Origin: Gymnopus androsaceus JB14
Lineage: Eukaryota; Basidiomycota; Agaricomycetes; Agaricales; Omphalotaceae
Assembly (NCBI GenBank): GCA_009733575.1
Contig: ML769492.1
Coordinates: forward strand, 1-64,000
DNA: 64,000 nt
Direction of reading: 5' to 3'
In this document: positions 56,489-64,000 of the stretch, in pieces
Layout: every line of letters starts with the position of its first letter
Numbering within the stretch: the stretch's first letter is position 1
Program-made: the position numbers and the translations under genes
The notes under the pieces: generated by a model
Database searches by the model: none
What the model was told of the DNA's origin: nothing
What the model saw: the letters and a program-made list of their open reading frames with translations, nothing else

Positions 56489-59448
56489 GAAAACCGCGCG
56501 CCCGGATATTCACAATCAGCTATGAGATGGTGTGGACATAGATAAGTCAATAATCTTTCGTTGATGTGGCCACTCAAATGAGCAATACTTGGTATGATGG
56601 AAAAACAAGGAGCAGGTCCTGTCACTGATCATGAACCCCAAATCATGACAGGCTAGGCCAGTGCTTGACTCGTTTTGAACTAGAAACAAGATGATCTAAT
56701 AGGTAGTGTACATGTGGCGTCGCGAACAGCAGTTTTCTTTAGGAGAGCCACAGAAACCCGAGCGCTGGGTAAAAGATTCAAGACTTGCCTGGACGTCTTG
56801 AAATGAAAGATAAAGGAGCAATTTTTCTCTTCGCTAGAAAGGAACGGAGTAAAGTTTGGGTCAATAAGATCGAATCCTTATACTTCATGAGTGAATTTAA
56901 CAAGCCTACCATACCATATACAGCTGTAGCTGCGCATACCACATATTGCGACGATGCTCCTAAAAGCTAGTGTTTATGCTAGCTTCAATCTTTTCCAGAA
57001 TGATACTTTTTCGTCTTTCTGACCATCGTGAAGCAGGTTACTGCTATTATTGGAGCACGTTGACGTTTAGAGTGAGGATGTGAGGAAGCAGGGAGAATCG
57101 CCTTGACGAGAGCTCGACCCGTTGTGAATATTGCGGAAGCTGTGCCTCCAAGAGGAAAATAAAGTTTCGACGATCTCCCAGCTACAGCCTGGATTTATTT
57201 CATTGAGCTGTTTCGCGGGAGATTGCTTTGAAGATAATTGAAAATTTCAAAACAAAATTTAAACAAAGTTGAAAACGCGTCTTTTAGGCGCCCATGCTTT
57301 GAGCAAAACCAGCTCGCTCAAGGAAAACCACTTCAATGTTGCTTCAATGAAGAGCGTACGGTAGCGCAGTCAGCTCCAAAGGTGCAAGGAAAACGCGTGC
57401 AGAGTGAGAGGCGGAAAGAAGCAGGTGGAAAAGTTTGGATCTCGATTAGGACGAGATTGGGCCTTCAACAGTCCAACCACATTTTCTTTACTCAACTGGA
57501 TCCGAATGTGCAATAGGCTAGAATTTGTTTCAAACATCCTGTACGCAAATGCTGCAGCCAAGCGTGTCTCAAACATCGGAATCTTTTTGAAGAATTTTAA
57601 CCTGGATATCAGTGGCGGCTGACCTTAGGGAAGTTGGAAGAGAATGTCAACACATGCAGCAGATGTCAAAAATGGTCGAGAACGGTGAGTTCCAATTTGT
57701 TTATCATGCCCTCTGGCCTTGACAGCAAAAGTTATAGGTTTGCAAGGTTGTTCGGAATATGCGCACCCATCGCGATTCGCCGTATAACCATGACACTGTA
57801 ATTCTTTCGAAAGACCTTTTCATTCATAAATTCATAAAGCAACAAACATACTTAGACAGAGATTCACCACAAAGGACATCCAATGCCTCCGCAAATCTTT
57901 AGCCCATAACTCTTGAGTTCGAGTGGAACTACATGTGCAGTCACAGACTGCGCGCGTTTCCTACACTGTTACGGAGGCCAAAGTCATCGCTCTTTGCTGT
58001 ACCCTAGAATTTAGATCAACCGTCGTTTCAATCATCAGCTTGGAGTTCGAGCCTTGAATCGAGAGAATTCGAAACCCACAGGACAACCGTGTCGGAATGC
58101 TGCCAGCCATCTTGGCGACTCCCCTTTCCCCATGTACTTGTTCTCGGTCGAAGCACCTGGAGAAGCGGCGAGAGCTCGTTACGAGCACCCTGCTTGGTGT
58201 TTATGTGATCTTCCACTGTTGCCTTAATTGCGTCTTCCTAATAACCAGCTCGGGTCCTTTTACAGCCTTTGAAAGTAGTAGCAGAGCTGGTATCTCAGGC
58301 CAGGCTCCAAGGTATAGCACGAGGGACGGATGGCTTCGAGTGCAATCTTGTATCGCTCTTCGTATTCTCTATGATCTGGATTTCACAGAAGTACACGGGC
58401 TCGCCTCTAGAGGCCAGATGACCGGACTTCCGGAAGAGAACTTCGTGATTCCTGGTGACTGGTGAGTACAGAAGTCCCAGATCAGCAGGTTTTGTTGAAA
58501 ACTCAATCTGGCGATGATAGCTTGGGCCACCGGGGCAACCGTTGGGTCAGTAGCTCCATGGACCACTGAAGACTACTCAGAAGCGTCTTTGTCTCGAACT
58601 AGGATATATTTCGGGACAGGCTCGTTGATGGAATGCCTAAAACCAGTCGGTGAGTAGTAGCGACAAAAAAACTTTCACTGGACCTTTAGGTTCTCTAGCC
58701 TCGAAAATCCGGTCCTCTTTTCCGTGCGCGTTCTGCTAACATCGTTTGCTGACAGTATTAGACCTCGCTTCTAGTGAGCTTGGTTATATATATAGCTGAA
58801 GAGGATGGAATCGCGGGTCGAACAAGGTGAACCATAACCTTTGCCATTTGCACCTTATGTTTTCTGATGTGACGGATTGACAGAAATTGGAGAACAATGA
58901 ATTTTTCAATGATGGATTTTTTGTTTTTTGCTGGAAAGCAAAACACTCGCATTCAATTTCCCCCGCCTTCTCTGGACGGTTTAGACCCTCAGAACAGAAA
59001 TAATAACGGATTTTTTTTGGTGTTGTTGATCCTTCAGAACTTGGTCGCGCGGCTTGCTGACGACGGATGATCAAAGCCTACCATGAGATGGATCTTCGAG
59101 GCCGGGAGAAATGATTTTTTGTCCCATTGATGGAGAACGAAAAAAAAAAAAAACAATGGCATGGTGCTATGTTCCCCGAGTCATATACCTTTTGTGGCCC
59201 CGTTATATTGCCACTCGGAGAACAAACAAGAGAAAAAGGTTACCGTTTCTTTATAATTATTTTTTCGATGTCATTTTTGCCTCAGATCTGCCACCTAGAC
59301 GCTTGGTTCGGAATCTATAAAGGGGAATTTTGCTGTCGAGGTTGTGCTCGTGCGATTGATCAATCCTGTCCAATCTTTCTTACTCCTTCTCTCTATCATC
59401 CACCTAAATATTTGCCACCTTTGCTACCGTCTCTCTTGATTCTCGACT
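56489..59448. other. large intergenic stretch, no recognised gene
   Basis: Open frames at 57238-57622 (plus), 58097-58465 (plus) and 58188-57961 (minus) show no domain. The minus-strand reading around 58340-58220 (KAVKGPELVIRKTQLRQQW) looks protein-like and could be an exon of an unknown or broken gene, but I could not extend it. Poly-A and poly-T runs occur near 59140 and 59015. The last 150 bp contain the leader of the zinc-finger gene. Confidence 0.4.
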
Positions 59449-60165
59449 ATGGCTAGGACGAAAGTAAGTTATTCGAACATCCATTTGTATTCTCCGCTGA
59501 TTATCTTCTCGGCTGAGTAGAACCCTCTTCCAAGTGCAAATGTCCAAAACCCCCGGGAATGCCCAACATGCCACACCGTTCTCGCACGCAAAGGCGACAT
59601 GACCAGACATATGCGTATTCACACAGAGAAAAAATTAAAAACCGCTCTGTACGCCACAACTAATTTCGCTACCTTCAATCGAATGTGGCGTACTGACGAT
59701 CCACCCACATAGGTCCTACAGATGTCCCTGGCGAGGCTGCCTTTTCTCGAATCTCCAGAAATCAAATGTTGATACTCATCTTCGTACGCAGTGAGTACCG
59801 CTCGCATTCTCCAGGAAAATAAATTCCTCAATCGACTCTTTTTTCGAAGCACGAAAAACCAACGCCATCGCTGTCCAGAAGACGACTGCAATTTCAAGAC
59901 TTGCGATCCTGGATCGCTTACTCGACACCGAAAGCGGCGTCACCAGTACGTTCCGAAACCCCGAAGACGCCGCGCCACCGTACCAGTTCCTAGTGGTGAC
60001 GCCCCTCCGACTGCTGGGTCTTCATCCAGTAGCAGTACAGAAGAACGAAACTCTCCCGAATCGGAGGATCAGGACGACGACATGGATTCTGTGGCTTCGG
60101 TGTCGGCGTCGACATCGACCGTTACTACAGTCTACACTATTAGGACAGGAGAATCGGACTTCTAA
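59449..60165 (+). CDS. three-finger C2H2 zinc-finger protein, 178 aa
   Basis: Four exons join in frame: 59449-59463, 59521-59648, 59713-59790, 59850-60165, with introns of 57-64 bp. Finger 1 is CPTCHTVLARKGDMTRHMRIH, one residue over the quoted limit if extended, with C-x2-C and H-x3-H. Finger 2 starts CPWRGCLFSN and has C-x4-C, H-x3-H. Finger 3 starts CPEDDCNFKTC and ends RHRKRRH with H-x4-H. A basic stretch (PKPRRRRATVPVP) may be a nuclear signal, and the C-terminus is Ser/Thr and acid-rich, as in activation regions. Probable sequence-specific DNA-binding regulator; targets unknown. The ATG at 59449 is the only start matching the 15 bp first exon. Confidence 0.85.
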
Positions 60166-61277
60166 CGTCGTGAGCGGCGGGTACGCTGGAGTGTACTACG
60201 CTCGTTCTTTTGGGTTTACTCTATCTTCTCTATCTCTCTCATCCGAGTCATTTTCCTAGGATTATATGTAGTATCGTAGTACGTACTACTGAAACAAATA
60301 TATTTCTGCTCTTCTCTTTCCCAAGTGATCTCCTTCACAATAACTGCCAAAAGCTAAGGTTAAAGTAAAGTGCTTAACAACACGTTTATTGAGGAACGGG
60401 ACCTCCTCATCCTCACCGTCTCCAGTGAGAGCTTGTTTGAAGACATTCAGTCGTTTCAACAGGGTGTTGGCTCGTTGAGTCGATTCCGACTGGGAGGCTT
60501 AGGTTCATATCGCAGTCTTTGCCTAATTCACTAATACAAACTAGACATTGTGAACGAGATCTGCCACAAGTATACATCTGAAAGAGATTTAAAAAAGTGT
60601 GTTTGTTGAATTGAACTTCCACAGACTTCGGGACGAACCCGTATAATCGCTCCGCCGCTCACCAGCGATCAAGTTGACTAAGTATTGGAAAAGTACATAG
60701 TAAATATAGTAAAGGTATCAAACCTAATCTATTCTCTGCTTAAATCCCATAATGACTCCTATAACTTCAGGCAAATAAAAATAATTCAAGCCTCTTATTG
60801 GAGGGCTTAGGTGGGACTAGTAGGTGCCTTGTTCAAACCATTCCATGTATTCTTAACTAGTGGTAGCTGGATATTAATCTTATTTGAATGCATTACAAGG
60901 AGGAAAATAAAGCTATCAGAGCAACCAGAATTCGGAAGCATTGGACCCCAGGTTCAAGAATTTAGTACTTACTCGGCTTCAAATAATAAAAGGGCAAAAT
61001 TATTAATCGACACCCTTGTTTAACTTCTTTTCACCTCAGTTTCAGGACCCCTTGGGTCAACCCTAGTGGGATAGCGGTTGCGGTTCACGCCTGTGTACGA
61101 AGCGCCAGTTTACGCGTGATAATCTAATCGTAAGCGGATCACAATACAATTCTAATCGGATCATAATCCCAACCCAATTATAAGCGCCAAATCAAGTTTG
61201 CGACAGATTCCGCTCAAGCTCAGTCTCACCTGAAAATGGCAGAAATGGCCCACTCACAGTCAGATACATCCTCTAAT
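60166..61277. other. intergenic, nothing recognised
   Basis: AT-rich with a few short open frames (60811-61023) lacking any domain. No repeat was noted until the MITE at 61278. Confidence 0.5.
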
Positions 61278-61844
61278 CACACCGCCAATAATAATGCTTC
61301 AGTCAGACTGAAGCATTATGGGAAATGAATTGTCTCCATTGCTCCTTGAAATGTACTTCTTCGGAGGAGTGCGGAAAATAAATAACTCAAAGAACTAAAG
61401 AAGGAAATAGATTCAGACAAATTGAAGTTTGACCCATCCGCAAAAGGCCGAAATGTCATTTTTCGAACAGGATCTGAAGCAACCAGCTTCAGCCGGACCG
61501 AAAATATAAATTACCAAAGCCATCCGAATTAATTGTTTTCAGGACTGCTGAAATGGTAACAACTACCATTTCAGCTCACCTGAAATGGAATACTTCGGCC
61601 GGCTTCGGTAGTGTATACTTTTGGATCAGCTGAAATGAATTACTTCATGCACTGTCCGAAAGATACTATTTTGGAGATTTGTAGAAATTATGAACTTCAG
61701 ATGGTCTGAAACTATGTCCTTCTGCGGTAGTGTGAGATGTTTATTTTCTGTGTTCCTCTGAGAAAATATATTTCCCGTATCTATTGAAACAATCTATATC
61801 GCAAAATGCTTCAGCCAAACTGAAGTATAATTATTGGCGGTGTG
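61278..61844. mobile_element. MITE, 567 bp, AAT duplication, palindrome-rich interior
   Basis: Termini CACACCGCCAATAAT and the complement are perfect over 15 bp and continue imperfectly through CTTCAG. AAT flanks both ends (61275-61277, 61845-61847). The interior repeats short TTCAG...CTGAA palindromes at least six times, with related ACTTC and GAAATG blocks. No coding capacity. The right end lies 42 bp before the next gene's start codon. Confidence 0.85.
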
Positions 61845-61886
61845 AATACCCTGCACGATGAATTTATCAGCCATAAATTCCAAACC

Positions 61887-63576
61887 ATGTCTCTCGAGAC
61901 TAACATCATTCCTCTCCCTCCTATTCATCATGCAACTATGGTGTACGAGCCCAGCTTCTGCAGGGAATGGCTTGTAAGCCATCCGGCATGGGTCGCCAAA
62001 GCTAAAGCGCTTTTCTGTTCCATCTTTCCAGACATCCTCCCAGCCGAAACTGGTTTTCACTCAATTCTTCACGTAATCGGCCCACGAACAGCAAACGTTA
62101 TCGAGTTTGTTGTCGAAGTTGTAGCGGCAACTCACCTCAGGTGTTTACTCACCTTTGATGACAAGCCTCATGAAGCAGCCGAAGCTGGTTCAGACAAGGG
62201 CAGAGGAACCGAAGGTGATGGCGGAAGAATCGAGGAGGTGCAAAAACTTGGAAAAGACAACAAAGAAGAAAAGAACGAAGGCGATGATGGAGACGCAGAT
62301 GGCAAGAAAGATGAAGATGGAAGCGATAAAGATGATGGAGAAGGAAAGGATGCGAAAGATGCAGATGAAGCCATGCACATGCAAGTGAATTTGTCTGGTA
62401 ATCGCTATTTACTGAACTGATGTGCGACATGTGAATAGGGCAGACCGCATAGCAAGATATGTCACGAGATGGCGACATGCGTCCCAGAAAGCTCGCCCCG
62501 GATTCTATACCAACCTCGAGGTCAAGGTACGCTTATCCTCACATAACAAAGTTGCCATCACCAAACTTAATTCATCCAGTTCCCGCAACTTCCACCTGCA
62601 GACGTCAATCAAGAATATGCGGGGCGCATCTCTCTGCAAATCGTGGAGAGTTCGGAGTGGACGATGTCCACTGGACACTTAAGGATCGTGTTCGGCGGAA
62701 ACGCTGATTTCATTCAACAGTATGTAACTAATGGTTTTAAACTTAACATTTGCTTATCCGGGTATCAGAAAATCGTCCCATCCGTTGGAAGGGGTATGGC
62801 AAAACCAAGAAACCAAAGGTGCTGGAATTGCGGCCCAATTTTCTATCTCTCCAAACGTCACCTTCACTGCGAATACAACTTCCACTACTTCTGTCAGCCG
62901 TCCAGCTGGAACTGTCTCCACTGCCGTTGTTGCCACTCCCGATGAGTGCAAGGGTGTTGCATATGAACTCATCCCGTTTCGCTACCCCTCCTATAGCACA
63001 TTGCATGTCAACGAAGCGGCAAGTTATCAAAATTTTGAGGGTCATTTATTATTAAACCTGACTTTTCAATAATAGCACGACAGCAAGCACGCGCTCCCGA
63101 TTTCCCTCCAAGTAGATTATTTTTTTAAAGGTCAGCGACCTGATGAAAAAAAAAGCGACGCCGAAATCCATATGCTGTGTGGATCAGTGAGTCTTCCCGT
63201 TTTGTTGTTTTGTTCTCATCATGAAATTTTCTGGTAGCTTGCGATTGATAACATCTATGCGTTTAAAACCACCAAGAGCTCTTGCAAAACTTCGTATGGA
63301 AAAGCAACACAGACCCACCTACAGCGCTTTCCGACCAAAGACAACAAGGGACTCCCAGCAACCAATAACCTACTCTTCCGAGTAGGTTCAGCTATCTTCC
63401 CCAAAGACAAACTCAGTCGGTTCCTTCGTAAAACACCTTCAGGGACACCTCTCATGCTGGTTAATGTGGTACTCTTTGAGTGGAACGATGGCGGTGTGGT
63501 TTATGAAGACTTAGCTCAGACATCTCATGTCCAAAGCTATTTCCCTGAAAGATTTGCGGGAGGTAGATTTGCGTAA
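61887..63576 (+). CDS. unrecognised multi-exon protein with acidic Lys/Asp tract
   Basis: ATG 61887 (MSLETNIIPLPPIHHATMVY) leads a 5' exon with FCREWLVSHPAWVAKAKALF and a highly charged D/E/K-rich tract (about 62220-62380). Later exons on the same strand read ADRIARYVTRWRHASQKARP, FPQLPPADVNQEYAGRISLQ, GHLRIVFGGNADFIQQ and, in the last exon, DKLSRFLRKTPSGTPLMLVN to a stop at 63574-63576. GTACGC and GTATGT donors at 62529 and 62721 fit. The splice between the acidic tract and the second exon uses a poor donor, and the region 62790-63200 is not resolved. No family recognised. The MITE directly upstream probably forms part of its promoter. Confidence 0.5.
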
Positions 63577-64000
63577 TGACTCACTTGGAAGTTTGGACAC
63601 TGTAGAAATTTTTTTGTACAATCAATATCTTGTAACTCAATCAAAATGAGCTGACTAGGAAATAATCTGCTGCAAATTGAAATCCCGGCAGTCTTTCGAA
63701 AGCTGCTGGAGTTTGGTGAGACGAGGATATACTACGGATACATTGATGCTGTAGTTTCTACAGTTTTTACACTGCGAAACAATCACACCAAATGAGTGCA
63801 TTATAATTATTCCTTCCGGGTCTTTGAACCCCTTGTCTCTCCATCCAACGCCATCACAGATTCATCTACACACTAAATACGCTTGGCATAGTGAACTCAG
63901 GGGTGACAGAGAAACTTGTCTGCGAAGCAAAATGAAGAACTATTTAGCGAGTTTGATATGGGGTTGACGTTGAGAGGTTCGGAGTGGTGGCGTAAAAACT
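63577..64000. other. intergenic to window end
   Basis: No gene or repeat was recognised in the last 424 bp. Confidence 0.5.

Noticed and set aside
62149..62478. Minus-strand Ser/Leu/His-rich ORFs
   Set aside because: Complement of the acidic Lys/Asp tract of the gene starting at 61887; low-complexity shadow frames.

Overview
The window reads as nuclear DNA of a mushroom-forming basidiomycete (Agaricomycetes). Genes are broken by many 49-68 bp GT-AG introns, and the families present are typical of that group: a NACHT/WD40 STAND protein, F-box proteins opening with an LRCPSCG motif, a She3-like coiled coil, multi-pass membrane proteins of two Agaricomycete families, and short-chain dehydrogenases (SDRs). 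Roughly half of the window is repeats or gene remnants.

Layout. 1-2.8 kb is gene-poor and ends in an LTR-like fragment. 3.2-6.4 kb holds two partial copies of a long (1.76 kb) LTR lying head to head, which makes a large inverted repeat. 7.3-12.6 kb is an intact eight-exon NACHT-WD40 gene (minus strand, 1652 aa) with about 15 near-identical WD40 repeats. The stretch 3.2-12.7 kb is strongly CpG-depleted. 13.1-17.6 kb and 21.4-24.2 kb are a segmental duplication, each copy with an intron-bearing tRNA-Asp(GTC) and a damaged She3-like gene. The first copy is split by a 1758 bp Helitron/Helentron-like insertion that itself contains a foldback MITE. An F-box gene lies between the two copies.

25.9-28.6 kb carries a divergent pair (membrane protein and SDR). 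29.7-37.2 kb has a DOMON-like gene, a small unrecognised gene, a frameshifted F-box pseudogene and an unrecognised gene. 37.1-44.0 kb is a tandem duplication of a [membrane protein + SDR] pair: unit 1 is decayed, unit 2 is intact in every splice phase, and a TA-flanked MITE sits at their junction. An amino-acid permease follows (44.1-46.8 kb), then two MITEs of one family.

49.3-56.5 kb is a full-length Ty1/copia element with 205 bp LTRs, a 5 bp target duplication (GTTCA), an internal initiator-tRNA-type primer site and a polypurine tract. Its pol is broken by frameshifts and stops, and its gag is interrupted by an intact 1764 bp solo LTR of the same family as the copies at 3-6 kb. 59.4-60.2 kb is a small C2H2 zinc-finger gene. 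A 567 bp MITE ends 42 bp upstream of an unrecognised gene at 61.9-63.6 kb.

Whole exon chains were checked by splice phase for the NACHT-WD40 gene, both intact SDRs, both intact membrane proteins, the 192-aa gene and the zinc-finger gene. Other multi-exon models are partial and are marked so.
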